NCBI GenBank assembly: GCA_947044405.1
Contig: CAMRHE010000068.1
Coordinates: 374,001-438,000 of the forward strand
Direction of reading: 5' to 3'
Source: Leptodactylus fallax
Taxonomy: Eukaryota; Chordata; Amphibia; Anura; Leptodactylidae
Length of the DNA: 64,000 bases
In this document: positions 27,756 to 57,811 of the stretch, one piece after another
Layout of the letters: each line of letters begins with the position of its first letter
Position numbering within the stretch: position 1 is the stretch's first letter
Made by a program: the position numbers and the translations under genes
The notes under the pieces: model-generated
Databases searched by the model: none
What the model was told of the DNA's origin: nothing
Seen by the model: only the letters and a program-made list of their open reading frames with translations

Positions 27756-28444
27756 AGGCTCCTGCTTCAGGATCAGATTATAATGGGGTTTTATTGATAT
27801 ATAGCACCACAGAAGTCCAGTGAGGAATATATATGAACGAGATGTTCCGTAAAGACGTTTCGGTGTAATCCACCTTCATCGGCGAATATCATATGAGAAG
27901 TAGGAAACCGGAAACTTGTGAAAGCCAAAACTGAAGCAATCGCACATCCATATTTTACACCTCCAAACCCATAAAACAGCAGGTCAGGCCTTGTGCACAC
28001 TGCAGTAAATATTGCAGACGCCACGACTTATTCCTTTACCTGTTTTAATATTTGGTCAGGGGCACGCCATGTTCCCTGCTGCCCCCGCTGTTCTATGCCA
28101 TGTATTTGCTTGGCACGGTAACACTTCTGGATCTCGGCCAAGCCTCACCCATTACCTTTGTCTTGGTATAAACCTCCATCTAATAAAAATCTGAAAACAA
28201 CGCTATGGAAATGACTGTAGAACTACAAGTCCCAGTATATCTGCACTCTATTGCTGATGCTCCACCGATCACCCCAATAATACCTTAATGTCCCAGTCGG
28301 ACGACACCCCCCATCGTACACATTGCCTGATGTATTTACTCTGGTGAAATAATAGGCTTTATTGTTTACCTATAACACGCCCAGTACAAGCCCTAAAATA
28401 TTAACCCCTGCAGTACAAGGACAGTTTGTATCATATATTAACCC

Positions 28445-28630
28445 TTCCAATACAGGGACATAGCTATAGGGGGTGCAGAGGTAGCAATCGCTACCAGGCC
28501 CAGAAGCCTGAGGGGGCCCAAAGGCCTCTCTGTAGTATAAGAAGACACCAGTATTATAGATAGCACACGGCGAGCGCGGGCCCCATTATAGATTTTGTAT
28601 TGGGGACCAGGAGTTACACATTTCGCCCCT
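28445..28630. repeat. Dispersed repeat family E copy
   Basis: ATAGCTATAGGGGGTGCAGA, GCCTGAGGGGGCCCAAAGGC, then GGGGCCAGGAG-like and CGCCCCTGC landmarks. It is the best-preserved of the family E copies. Confidence 0.75.
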
Positions 28631-29999
28631 GCACCAATGATTTGCAAGGTTGTAAGGTGAAACACAGCTAAAAAAATGCCATGTTTTTCACTGCGTATTT
28701 TCATTTTTGTCTTCCCCCATCCCGTACTAATACACAGGCATGTACATGGGGCCATAGAAAACAATAGGTTGATGTGCTAGCCATGAATAACACAGCTAGC
28801 ACCCTGACAAAGCACACATTTGTAAACTAGAACTCACAGTATGCACTCATGCTGGATGTTGTAGTCCCACGACAGCTGGAGAAGCATACATAGAGGGCCA
28901 CGAGAATACAAGGACTATGTAACTTTCCAAAAACATTCCCCACTTGCTCTTAGTCAGTGACCTGCAACCTATGGCTCTCCGGTTGTTACAAAACTATAAC
29001 TCCCAGCCTAACCCTGATAGTCTGCAGCAATTAGGACATGCTGGGGGTAGTAGTTATACAACTGCTGGATAGCCACAGGTTGGAGTAGGTCCTACTCTCC
29101 ATTATACCCCTTCTTTGGCACATACACGGCTCCGTCCCACAAGTTGCACCCATTGGCACTCCTTGGTATCATGTATCAGAGTCATTCCTCCCGAATCTAC
29201 CTCTTACATAAAGACCATGCCCTGCAGATACCCTCTGAGGTTCAGGACTCTTACTGGTGTTGTTGTGTCCTGCTTGGATTGGTCCATGATCAGGGTCTTG
29301 GGTTGCAGTCGGACTCTCAGATCTTGGCACTCGCCTGTTTGAGTGTCCCCTGGAGTGTTTGTTGCCGTCCCTTTATCTGGCCCTCCGCCGCCCTATCTCT
29401 TGTTATTTCCCCTCCCTCCTCACTTCTTAACTGGACTGTTATTGCCAAAAATATGTTGTAATCTTCCTCCTGTGTGCAGAAGCATCCTTGCACAAGCCCT
29501 CAGTCAGGATGAGACGGCAGAACGTCTTTAAGAGGTAAATACACCCCCCCCCCAAAAAAAAAAAAAAGTAACACAGAAGAGATGACATGCCCTCATAGTA
29601 CACTGCGCCACATAGGCAGGATCCCCTGGATGTAGCAGAGCTGTCTGGTTTTACATGCAAGAAACCTGCCATGTTTTCAAGAGCTATACCCATAATGCAC
29701 AGACATGATGAACTCAGCTCTGCTACATCCGCATTCATGACAAGTACAGTTACCTGAAGATCTTTGTCCAGACTCCCATGTGCCAAATTTCATGTCAGAT
29801 CCTATATATTGGCACATCCATACATGTCATTTAAAGGGATACTCCACCTAACTTTGGTTGAAAGGGCACCTCCAAGTGATGGCCCAGTGTTGCACAGTCC
29901 AGTAGCAGAGGCGACCATATTGGAGTCCTCTCCTGCCATAATAAACAGAATAAGATGATGAATGTCCTAGTATGACCGCCACCATGCTGCTGTTTATTG

Positions 30000-30175
30000 T
30001 CACCTGGGTGTAGCTATAGGGGGTGTAGTGGTAGAAGTTTCTCCCAGACCCTGAGGGGGCCCCAAAGGTCCATCTGCTACATAAAATATACCACTATTCT
30101 AAATGGCACAAGGGGCCCCATTACAGATTGTGCATTGAGGCCCAAGAGCTCAAAGTTTTGTCTCAGGCCTCAGTG
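30000..30175. repeat. Dispersed repeat family E copy
   Basis: Landmarks are GTAGCTATAGGGGGTG, CTGAGGGGGCCCCAAAGG, CACAAGGGGCCCCATTACAG and TGCATTGAGGCCCAAGAGCT. Confidence 0.75.
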
Positions 30176-31479
30176 GTTAGCCGGGCGGATGTTCATGGCA
30201 GAAACAAGTACATGGCTGTGGAATATGTCGGTGCTATATAGGCAATGTACATAAATTACATGTAGGATTGCCTGTGCTATTATATTGGCAGGACAGAACA
30301 AGTTGATAAAGGAAATTTATTATTCTTCCTTGGAAATTTGGAAATAATAATAATGATGATGATGATGATGATGAAATTGTGATGAAAACTTGACATTGCC
30401 ACAGGATAACAATGAAGGAGTGTAAGGATGTAGTGTCAGGCGCGGAGCTGCCTAAGGCTAGGGCTTCATGGCGACCTGTGAACGCAATGTCACACTGCTA
30501 TATCACAACTACTGACAGTGAATGTCGTCGCATTGCAAACCGCACGGTTTGCAAGTTGGCACGATTACGACATGACATTTGGTACAAATCCAAACCTGTC
30601 GTGTTTCATCACAACCACATTCACTATCATTAGTTGTGATTTTAGCAACCTGACATTGTGATCTTATGCCATGTAACCACAAAGCCATACATGGGCTCTA
30701 AACAGGTAGTGGTGTAGCTGAGAATCTCGCTGTACAGATGTAGCAGAGCTGAGTTTATGTCATGATGAGGCTGTGTACACACTAGCTTCTGGATAATATG
30801 GGCGTTCTCCCAGGCAGATATTCCAGGTTTGCAGTTTTACATTGCAAAAGCTGAATTCTGTTGCTAAATACACAGCGATTCCAAACCCACAGCACAAGAC
30901 ACTTTGTGCTGTGGTTTTTCTCTGCATTGTGTGGGATTTGTGTAAATCCCATCCCCTACTTGTAGTGTACTACACAGTGGGTTAACCGCTGCTGATTTCG
31001 CCACATGGTTAAGCCACTGTCTTAGGCTACATTCACACAACCATTGCCGGCCCGTGATTATACGGCATGGACGGCACATGGATGACATCCGTGTGACGTC
31101 CGTGCATCCAGGACTCCATTCTCAGTGAGCCCAGGCTACATAACAGACAGGAATAGGACTTGTCCTGAGTTTGGCCCCGGGCCTGTGAAAATAAAAGGTG
31201 TGTGTATGGAGCCATACAGATGAATGGGTCAGTGTGAAAAACATGGCTACCACACTGTTCCTGTGTATGAGGCCTTAGACTAGTTTCAGAAGAGCGTTAG
31301 GTTCCGTTAGCAGAATCTTCCTAAAATAACAGAGAAAAAAGCCTTGCGAGCACAACTATTTAGTCTGGTGAAATCAAAGATAAAACAATGGATACCCACC
31401 GGCCACCATTATAGTCAAAGGGATCTCTCACGATCTGTTTTCATGTTTAGTCTGTTCTTCTGTAGGAACAGAACAGACC

Positions 31480-31780
31480 AAAACATTGTGAATGTACTCG
31501 AGGCCAGGGACCGCAAGTGGTGTAAATGTGGCAAAAACCGCAGCGTTTTACAGTCCCTTCTAGCGAATCCCATCCACACATTGCAGAAATATACTGCGAT
31601 TTCCAAAACCATTACCAGTTACTTTTCAATTATACCTATGGAAACACCGGCGGTTTCCCTATTGGTATAATTGAAATAGAAAGTCTGTGAAAAGCGTTGC
31701 AGGAAAAACTGTAATACATTTCTGCCGGGTTTTTTCCCACAGCGCTTTTTAGTTGTGGCCCGCTAAGTGGGCCTCAGCCT
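31480..31780. repeat. Dispersed repeat family D copy
   Basis: CCGCAGCGTTTTACAG, TTTCCAAAACCATTACCAG, GGCGGTTTCCC and a closing CACAGCGCTTTTTAG then GGGCCTCAGCCTTAA. It is related to 37060-37440 and 40245-40575. Confidence 0.65.
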
Positions 31781-32389
31781 TAATATCGGTGCCTGTGTCT
31801 GCGCATATTGCGGCCACACGTCCCGGCTTGACTGTAGGTCTAAAGACCTGTGTTGACAGCATTACAGATTCTTATAATGCTGTCAGCCCGGGTCATAAAT
31901 CTGCTGTCAAGTCATAATATGGGCGCACAAATATGCCCGCAGTATGCCTGTCTGAATCTGGCCTTAGGTTGCTGCCAAAATAAAAGTAACCTCCTTGTTG
32001 TTAAAATTTGTTCGCCTCCTATTGCTGGTGTCGGGGATTCTCCACACAAATGCACTTGCCAGCCCCCAACACCGAGGGTATGTGCACCATTAACCTACCC
32101 ACCCCACTCTTGAAGAGCAGTCCTTTGATAGTAGGCATAGCAGGGGGAATTTACTAATCACGTTTTCTAGCTCAAAAGTGGTGCCTTATTGGTGCACAGC
32201 TATTTGTACCAAAAAATGCACCATTTTCTATATTTTCCGACCGGCTTGGCACGTTACAAAAAAAAAAATTGGGAGTAGGATGGGGATCAACAAGGGCTGG
32301 GGTAGGGACGCCTCAGCTATAGGGATGATTTAGTATAATGTAGATCAGAAAACCAGTTTGAGGCGAAGGCCCCAGAAAAAAAAAAAAAA

Positions 32390-32625
32390 AAAAAAAAAAA
32401 GCACTGTGGCGGCTATGTTTTGTGGTTTTTCCCCCAGCGCTTTTCACAGAAAGTCCACAGAGGTTTCCTCCGCGGACTTTCTGCTTTAATTATACCTATA
32501 GGGAAACCACAGGCGTTTCCATAGGTACTGTATAATTGACATGCGTTGATTTCCAACACCGCAAATATGCTGGAAGATAGTCTACAACGCCACAGTTTCG
32601 CCACATGGGGCCCCAGCCTTATACC
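32390..32625. repeat. Dispersed repeat family D copy
   Basis: CCCAGCGCTTTTCACAGAAA, then CGCGGACTTTCTGC and TTTCCATAGGTACTGTATAA, ending ATGGGGCCCCAGCCTTA. A long A-run precedes it. Confidence 0.7.
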
Positions 32626-33206
32626 TGAAGACTACACTAGCCCCTGACTGGCCTAGATTTCAGTTTAGGTGTACAGGGACCTTGCACGATGTGCAATAAT
32701 AATTGAGAGGCACGAGTCTCTTAATACTCCTTGCGTATCCACCGCCATCGCTCACGAAATTGTGCACCAGACTTAATTTCTCCCCACTATGATATATAGC
32801 CATCTCAGCTCTGCTACATCTGTAGGTGCTATATCATATAGCATTTCAGGGACACTAGTATATAGTGTGATGTAAATGCAGAAACTTTATCTCTTCCCCT
32901 TGTGCAGCAATTTCAGCCACCATACAGGAAGCAGAGCTTGTCACACCGGGTGGTCCGGTTACACAACATCCACTTCTCTCCATATTTATGGAAACAAACA
33001 CCTACATTACTGCAGAGTCACCCTGAGCGGTCAGAACGGGGACAATAAACTATCTGGAGCCATTTATACTAGTTAGGAGGGGCTATACACCAACTCTGGC
33101 AGTGTCACGAGGCGCGCAGCCAAAGATCACAGTAGAGCGGCCTTCACTGAAAGTGAATGTGGTCGCAGTGCTGCAACCACAAGAAATCCAGGCCACAGCT
33201 TTATTA

Positions 33207-33371
33207 TACACAGTAGGCCTTAATCATCAAGACTGACCTGGTTGCCCCCTAACAACCAATCACAGAGCAGCATTCATTTTTCCAGAGCAGTTTAGGAAAT
33301 GAAAGCTGAGCTCTGATTAGTTGCTAGGGGCAACCAGGTCAGCCTTCCTGATGAATAGGGCCTACTGTGTA
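33207..33371. repeat. 165-bp palindromic MITE
   Basis: Terminal inverted repeats TACACAGTAGGCC and GGCCTACTGTGTA bound arms carrying ACCTGGTTGCCCCCTA and TAGGGGCAACCAGGT. CCAATCA-type sequences are inside. It is compact, AT/GC balanced and non-coding. Confidence 0.88.
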
Positions 33372-33534
33372 ATGTGGATTTTTACAGCAGAACCAGCACC
33401 AATATTCGTGCAAATCATGATGGGTTCAGATGGTGTAGTCACATTTCAGTGACCATCCAGGGCTCTAGTGAAATGAACTTAAATCTGTACATTACTACAT
33501 TGGTTTCTAGTAGAATCACAATGTATCCCGATGT

Positions 33535-33836
33535 TTATTATCCTTGTACTGTGACATCACTGTGTGTATTATCCCTGTATAGCGACATCACTGTGTGTAT
33601 TATCCCTGTACAGCGACATCACTGTGTGTATTATCCCTGTACTGCGACATCACTGTGTGTATTATGTCTGTACTGTGACATCACTGTGTGTATTATCCCT
33701 GTACTGTGACATCACTGTGTGTATTATCTCAGTACTGTGACATCACTGTGTATTATCCCTATACTGTGAAATCACTGCGCATATTATCCCTTTACTGTGA
33801 CATCACTATTTATTATCCCTGTACTGTGACATCACC
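33535..33836. repeat. 31-bp minisatellite
   Basis: About ten units of TATTATCCCTGTACTGTGAC plus CATCACTGTGTG, the later ones shortened. It lies between the MITE and the 3' end of catalase copy 2. Confidence 0.96.
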
Positions 33837-34084
33837 ATGCACATAACGCCCATCATAAGCAAACAGGTCAGCTTGCTGGGCACAAACGTAAGCTGCACAG
33901 TGACAGGTTGCTATGGACAACAAGGCCAATTTCGATAAATGAGGCTTGTGTGTGACACTGCCATCTGCTACAAGGGTACATGCAGAGCAGTGACTACCAA
34001 GCCACTTAGGACATCCAGTTTTGTGTTCACAGATTTCCACCCCCTGCAGACCCAAAAACAACCAACACATTAACTGCATATAGA

Positions 34085-34090
34085 TTTATT
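34085..34090 (-). promoter_or_regulatory. cat: Poly(A) signal of catalase copy 2
   Basis: AATAAA on the - strand about 640 nt after the stop, implying a 3' UTR ending near 34065. Confidence 0.65.
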
Positions 34091-34729
34091 GTAAAAACAC
34101 AATTATATAATTAATATTTGACTTTGCCTTTCCAGTTACAGAAAACCCCACATCAAACAGAACAAGTGGACTTCTGCCATATTGGACACATGTATAGAAA
34201 TGGTCTATTAGTCAAACGCAGCCCTGCTGAACTGCACATCCCATGAGATTTGTGACCCAAGGGTCATTTACTGCAACGCCATGTCCAAGTGCAACGGTCA
34301 CCATATTACACAGCAATTATTGAGATCTTCATTATCGGAAGGCACAGAGCGTAGGCAAGTTATTACATTTACTGAAATGTTAGTTGTATAAAAACTACAA
34401 ACTGCGCAGCGCCAGATCACCGAATCCAAATCCTGGACCCTCCGCCTGTTAACAGTCAAATCCACTCTAGACTATACTAATCGATGGCCGCACTGACCAC
34501 CATACTGTAATACAAGTTACTATTAGCTTCTCATTGTGTGATCATTGGCTTAAGTGCATATTAGAGCTTTGCTTGTGTATAAATCGGCGTTTGTTTTTTT
34601 TAAAAGAATTAGCCGGAAGGAGCCCAAGAATTGCCGTACATTCGATATGGTCTTATCTATGCAATATGCTAAAATTAAAGAGGCAGGTAAGATCTTGTGG
34701 ACGGATCATCCTGAGTAAGAAGAAGACAT

Positions 34730-53185
<18,456 letters not shown>

Positions 53186-53345
53186 GTTGTCCCCGCAGTG
53201 CAGGGGCCGAGTGGCAGCGCCAGCTTATAAGGAGCAGAGCAGTGCTCCGCCCACTACAGAAGGATCAGGCGCTGATTGGACGAGAGCGCTGTGAGTAGTA
53301 AGCGCTGATTGGTGGAGGAGAGCTGGGGGCGGAGCGGTGACAGGC
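53186..53345 (-). promoter_or_regulatory. cat: Promoter region of catalase copy 2
   Basis: Just upstream of the ATG on the - strand there are two CCAATCAGC boxes (53271-53279 and 53304-53312), GC boxes (GGGCGGAG at 53245-53252 and a GGGGGCGG-type box on the opposite strand at 53325-53332) and a TTATAA at 53225-53230. CCAAT plus GC boxes are characteristic of vertebrate catalase promoters. If the TTATAA is used as a TATA box the 5' UTR would be very short, so it may not be. Confidence 0.7.
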
Positions 53346-53354
53346 TGAGAGGAA

Positions 53355-53960
53355 AATAGTGTGTACAAAGGGCGAGAGGGGGGAGGAGGAGGGAGAGTGT
53401 GAGGAGAGAGAGAAGGAGGGAGAGGAGAGTGTGAGGAGAGAGGAGGGTGAGTGTGAGGAGGGAGAGAAGGAGGGAGAGGAGAGTGAGAGGAGGGAGAGTG
53501 TGAGGAGGGAGAGAAGGAGGGAGAGGAGAGGTGAGGGGAGAGGAGGGAGAGTGTGAGGAGGGAGAGAAGGAGGGAGAGGAGAGGAGGAGAGAGGAGGGAG
53601 AGTGTGAGGAGGGAGAGAGGAGGGAGAGGAGGTGTGAGGAGGGGAGAGGAGGGGGGAGAGTGTGAGGGAGAGGAGGGAGAGTGTGAGGAGGGAGAGAAGG
53701 AGGGAGAGGAGAGTGTGAGGAGAGAGGAGGGAGACTGTGAGGAGGGAGAGAAGGAGGGAGAGGAGAGTGTGAGGGAGGGAGAGAAGGAGGGAGAGGAGAG
53801 TGTGAGGAGAGAGGAGGGAGACTGTGAGGAGGGAGAGAAGGAGGGAAAGGGTGTAAGTGAAGAGGAGGGAGAGATAGAGAGGATGGGAGATGAGGAGAGT
53901 GTGAGGAGAGATGAGGAGGGAGAGATAGAAAGGGAGAGAAGGGGGCAGAAGTGATGAGAG
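53355..53960. repeat. Polypurine GA tract upstream of the catalase copy 2 promoter
   Basis: About 600 bp of nearly pure purine on the + strand, in units such as GGAGGGAGAGAAGGAGGGAG and GAGAGTGTGAGGAGG. Long serine/proline or glutamate/arginine open frames on either strand are low-complexity artefacts. Confidence 0.97.
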
Positions 53961-55169
53961 ACAAAAGGGTGATAGGAGGAGAGAGGGGAGGAGACAATTG
54001 AGGGGAGAGACTGAGATAGAGGAATGAGTGACTGAAGACTAGAGGGGGCTAGAGACACCTATGATGGGCCCAGGAGCTCAGGAGGGCCCACAGGTCCCCT
54101 CCCCATACTAGGACTAGATAAACTTCTTTGATCTTCTTTCTGATCCCCTCTGCTGTCCAGCAGTCTGTCCATTATAAATGTATCCCCCCTGCCCTCTGGT
54201 GCACTGAGAAGATGTATTATACACAGCCTGACACTGTCAGAAAGGAGAAGTGTAACCCTTTAATGAGAATATCAGCTGGTCAGCAGCCTATAGTCATGGA
54301 GGGATTCTGTAACACAATTACTATATGGGGGGCACTGACGGGATGGAAATGATGAGAAGCCTGTGTGTATGGACATGTTGTGGCGAAGTTGTCATGGCGG
54401 CCTGGGCTGGACAGAGAGGGCATGGGAAATGTAAAGGCTGCTAAAATGTACAGATAGGACGGGGCTGATCTGTGTGAGGAGAAGTTGTGCAGGGGGGGTC
54501 CAAGCTGAGATTTTGAAACCAAAGAGATGGGTGAAAGAGAAGAGAGGTGTCTGTAAGGCAGTGGGGCTGACAGGGCCTTTCCTCCTGCCCTTATGAGGGA
54601 TATACTTTTATGGGGTGGGCTCAAACCTCCCGTTTTTATCAGACTGGGCTCAGCGTCCTTCCTCTATATCACAGCCGGGCACCATAGTATAGCTGAGACC
54701 CCTTCAAACTGAATAATAACTAACTTTGGCCGTGTGTAATGTGTACAGCGCCTTACTGTACCAGAGCAGATGTTTACCGTTATTTCTAGAGGATTTTTTT
54801 TTGCGATTGACTAGCACGCCACCTGCTGGACTGTCTCGTCATTCCCGTACAAATATGGATCAAAATATTTTCCGTTTTTGTGTCATTTATTTTTGCACGG
54901 GTACATGGGTGTATATGGGTGTATGTGTCTACGAATGGATCGGAAGCCCCCATAGACATCAGGGCATCCCGGAATACATGCACATGACCGAGTGTGCACC
55001 CGATGTCGGGCTAAGTGTTTCATTCCCCAGCAGCGCCACCACAGGAGAGACCAGGCATTATATACTCCTACTAAAATCATTGTCCCAGCTACTGTATGTG
55101 CTGGGACTTGTAGTTTCACCACAGACTAGAGACCACTGGTGTAATGCATTGAACAGATTTGCTGAGACC
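53961..55169. other. Intergenic region between catalase copies 2 and 3
   Basis: Contains a family B repeat (54125-54560, inverted). No gene or exon is otherwise recognised. Confidence 0.6.
54125..54560 (-). repeat. Dispersed repeat family B, copy 3 (inverted)
   Basis: Carries the reverse of the family B landmarks: ATCCCCCCTGCCCTCTGGTG, CACTGTCAGAAAGGAGAAG, AGCAGCCTATAGTCATGGAG and TGGGAAATGTAAAGGCTGC. Confidence 0.85.
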
Positions 55170-55373
55170 AAATTGAATGCTAGGCAGAATTTATTGAAAG
55201 TCAGAAAGTATTGAAAGCTCAATAGGCGAGGCGTGTCCCCAAAACCCACAAAGCAACGACACCGCATGAATTGTAGGCGACTGCAGGAAAATGATTAGAG
55301 AAGCCACACGTTGCTGGACGTCCAGTGGAGGCATCGCCATGCTCGGTGCTGGATCTGCTTGCTGAATGACTTC
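55170..55373 (-). other. Putative 3' terminal exon of copy 3 (non-coding if exon 12 stop is used)
   Basis: A strong acceptor (a long T run, then CTTCTAG) ends at 55374, and an AATAAA signal sits at 55190-55195. The spacing suits a last exon of about 200 nt. No frame resembles the catalase C-terminus, in line with the stop at the end of exon 12. Confidence 0.5.
55190..55195 (-). promoter_or_regulatory. Poly(A) signal, copy 3
   Basis: AATAAA on the - strand, about 180 nt beyond the putative last acceptor. Confidence 0.5.
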
Positions 55374-55654
55374 CTAGAAGAAAAAAAAAAATTAAAATTA
55401 AGAATTCTACTAATTTCTAATAAGCTGTATTCATTCATTCTGCTGGCAGTCAGTGAATAGAAACATCCATGTGCAAATCCAAAGACTAAAAAACAACCAT
55501 CCTGATCATGTGACCTAAGACGTTGCTGATACACTGTAACAAGAAAGAGTCCCTTCATGATGTTGGAGCAACCCCCATCTACCCGCCATATCGGACAAGC
55601 CTACTGGCGGCTAATCTGTCACTTTGTACAGTAGCAGCAAAGTAGATGAGATTT

Positions 55655-55870
55655 AAAGGGATTGTCCAGGATAAGGATACTGATGACCTATCTTTAGGAT
55701 AGGTCATCAATATCTGATTGGTGGGCAGGTGGTCAACACCCCGTACCCCCTCCAACCAGTTTTTTTGAGAGACTGCAGCAGCCTCTTCACTACTTACCAA
55801 GCACAGCGCCATACATTGTATAGTGGTAGCCCTTGGTATTACACCTCAGCCCCACTGACTTGGAGTTTTC
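55655..55870. repeat. Dispersed repeat family C copy
   Basis: AGGATAGGTCATCAATATCT, GATTGGTGGGCAGG, CCAAGCACAGCGCCATACAT. Confidence 0.85.
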
Positions 55871-56029
55871 ACCCTTTGCATTGTAATTGTTGTACAAAAT
55901 CTGCTGCAGAATTTGGAAAAATCCACAACTAGAAAATTAGCAGAGGACGTGGACCCAGCCTTAAAGGGTGCCTATACCGTAATGAAATTGTGCTCCAGAG
56001 CTGAAATCACAGTTATATACACTATGGGA

Positions 56030-56340
56030 TTAAAGTGGTTGTCTGAGACCCATGGGGGTAATGGATACTAATGACTTAGCCACAGGATAGGACTTCAGTA
56101 TCAGTCCAACACCCAGACCCTGCACTGATCAGCTGATTTGGATGCTGGAAGAAGCGCTGATCCTATTGAAGTGACTGTATACCGCATCCAGCTCTGTACA
56201 CTGTAGTGGTGGCTTCAATAGAGCTGCTTCTGTCCGTATACCTTGTATACACTTTCCAGCAGCCAAATCAGTTGATCTGTGCGGGGTCCGGGTGTCAGAC
56301 CCCCAGCGATCTGATACTGATGGATCCATTGACCATGGGT
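56030..56340. repeat. Dispersed repeat family C copy (palindromic)
   Basis: One arm has ACACCCAGACCCTGCACTG and ATCAGCTGATTTGG. The other has CAAATCAGTTGATCTGTGCG and GGGTCCGGGTGTCAGACCCC. Confidence 0.8.
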
Positions 56341-57309
56341 CTCTGACATCCCCTCCTTGCTACCCCCAAACCTTGTGTCCAGTGCCAACCGTCTGGTCCC
56401 CTGTTTTCACCCCTGTAATACATGGTAGGACATATCATGGCAATATTTGCAGGGTATGAAGTAATATCGCTGCCCCCTGCATGGATCTGGAATTTGGCCG
56501 TGTGATTAGAGGAGCAGAGTCTTCGCTAATCTGTTGGGAACAAATCCCAGTTCAGCCAAGTTGGCACAGCGCACGGATGGTTAATAGATGTCTTCATCCT
56601 CTTTATTTGAGCAGTCACTTTGCACAATATAACCCGAATGATTTATTAACCAGGATCGGTTTTGTGGATTGCAGATTTGGGCGCTGGTGAAGTGACCCGT
56701 AGATTGGAAAAATCCATGGGGTGGAGGATATTATAATATATATGTAGATTTCTTACAGATCTATGTGCCGGCCATAGGGCCAAGCTGCAAAAAAACAGAG
56801 CAGGTCCCGTTCCTGTCCTCAATGAGTCTCTTCTATTGATAGGGCCCATGGACGGCACACGGATGCCAACCTTTCCATTTTCCATGGACCCGCACATGAC
56901 TACATTCGTGTGCATGGGGCTTAAAGGGGACTGATATAAATAGGCATGGTCAAATGCAAGACAATTTAAAGGAACACTCCAAAAATAAGTGATACATGGC
57001 CTTATGCAGGGACAGAGGGGGCAGAGCATGATACCAGGAAAAAGCTGTGCCATGCCCTGACCCCTCAGACCCTGCAATAGGCATAACGCTGGGCCTTCCT
57101 TTAGTATAGCATCATCTGTAGGATGGAGGAGGGATATGATAATGATATGAGTTGGATTTCAGGTTGGATTCTTCCTATATAGAGTGAAATTTCTCTAATT
57201 TGGCACGACTGGGAGAAGCAAGGGCCCAGACCGCCAGATTTTCTCACTTGTTATAGCAGAGAATCCTCAGGAAGAGAGGCAGCCCGGCATACAAGGTGTC
57301 CAGAAACTG

Positions 57310-57600
57310 CCTTTAAAAGGGTTTCCATTGGACATCAGCAGGGGTTCAATACCCCAGGACCCCAAGGATCAAAGGCCGTGTGATATCACATTTATTGGTC
57401 ACATTCAAGTGAATGGGGCTGAGCTGCAATACCAAGCACAGCCACTACACAACCTCCGGCGCTGTGCTTGGCTTTCTGTGAATAGCCCGCAGTGCTCACT
57501 TGAACGTTGCGATCTCTTCTAACAGCTCATTAAGGGAATCCTGGCTCTCCTAAGGATAGGTCAGCAATTAATAAGCCTGGAAAACCCCTTTAAATTTGGG
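57310..57600. repeat. Dispersed repeat family C copy
   Basis: AAGTGAATGGGGCTGAGCTG, CGGCGCTGTGCTTGG, AGGATAGGTCAGCAATTAAT. Confidence 0.8.
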
Positions 57601-57724
57601 ACATCAGGGAGGGATGAAAGCCCCCAAAGAATCGGTTATATCGTAACTTTGGGTTATCAGACTGTCTGGATTATCAAATGTTGGAGTAGAGGAATTTACT
57701 AGGATAACAGTTTCCGGATCTTAC

Positions 57725-57811
57725 CTACGGCTCTGGAGTCAGTTTCATTATAGCGATGTCATTCCTCACACTGGCACCAAGCTTATGATCCACTTTATTA
57801 AAGAGATCAAT
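57725..57811 (-). CDS. Copy 3 catalase-like exon 12 with terminal stop
   Basis: 87 nt, the same length as catalase exon 12: [20 protein letters not shown] then IMKLTPEP and TAG as the last codon, directly followed by GTAAG. Confidence 0.8.
   Translation of the reverse strand: MDLFNKVDHKLGASVRNDIAIMKLTPEP

Larger units (their letters stand above)
27756..33200. other. Gene-poor stretch between catalase copy 1 exon 2 and the 3' end of copy 2
   Basis: No protein domain, tRNA or rRNA is recognised. It holds family E repeats (28445-28630, 30000-30175), family D repeats (31480-31780, 32390-32625) and several fragments around CTCAGCTCTGCTACAT (29700, 30745, 32805). Any first exon and promoter of catalase copy 1 should lie here. 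Confidence 0.5.

Noticed and set aside
28040..28070. Possible exon 1 of catalase copy 1 (AACATGGCG context, GACCAAAT, CAG before GTAAAG)
   Set aside because: It resembles the copy 2 start region, but the ATG frame meets TGA at codon five, and the frame that would fit exon 2 has no ATG. Too short and weak to annotate.
29754..29786. Open start MAHGSLDKDLQ ending CAG before GTAACT, phase-compatible with copy 1 exon 2
   Set aside because: It lies in a repeat-like area, is half the usual length and has no residue pattern of catalase exon 1 beyond MA.
30412..30633. 73-residue open frame on the + strand
   Set aside because: No domain, splice or codon evidence; typical chance frame in intergenic DNA.
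53225..54058. 277-residue serine/proline-rich open frame and the Glu/Arg-rich frames opposite
   Set aside because: Low-complexity translation of a polypurine tract; no domain or transcript evidence.
55200..55373. Coding C-terminus for copy 3 in the putative last exon
   Set aside because: None of the three frames resembles the catalase C-terminus, and exon 12 already ends in a stop.
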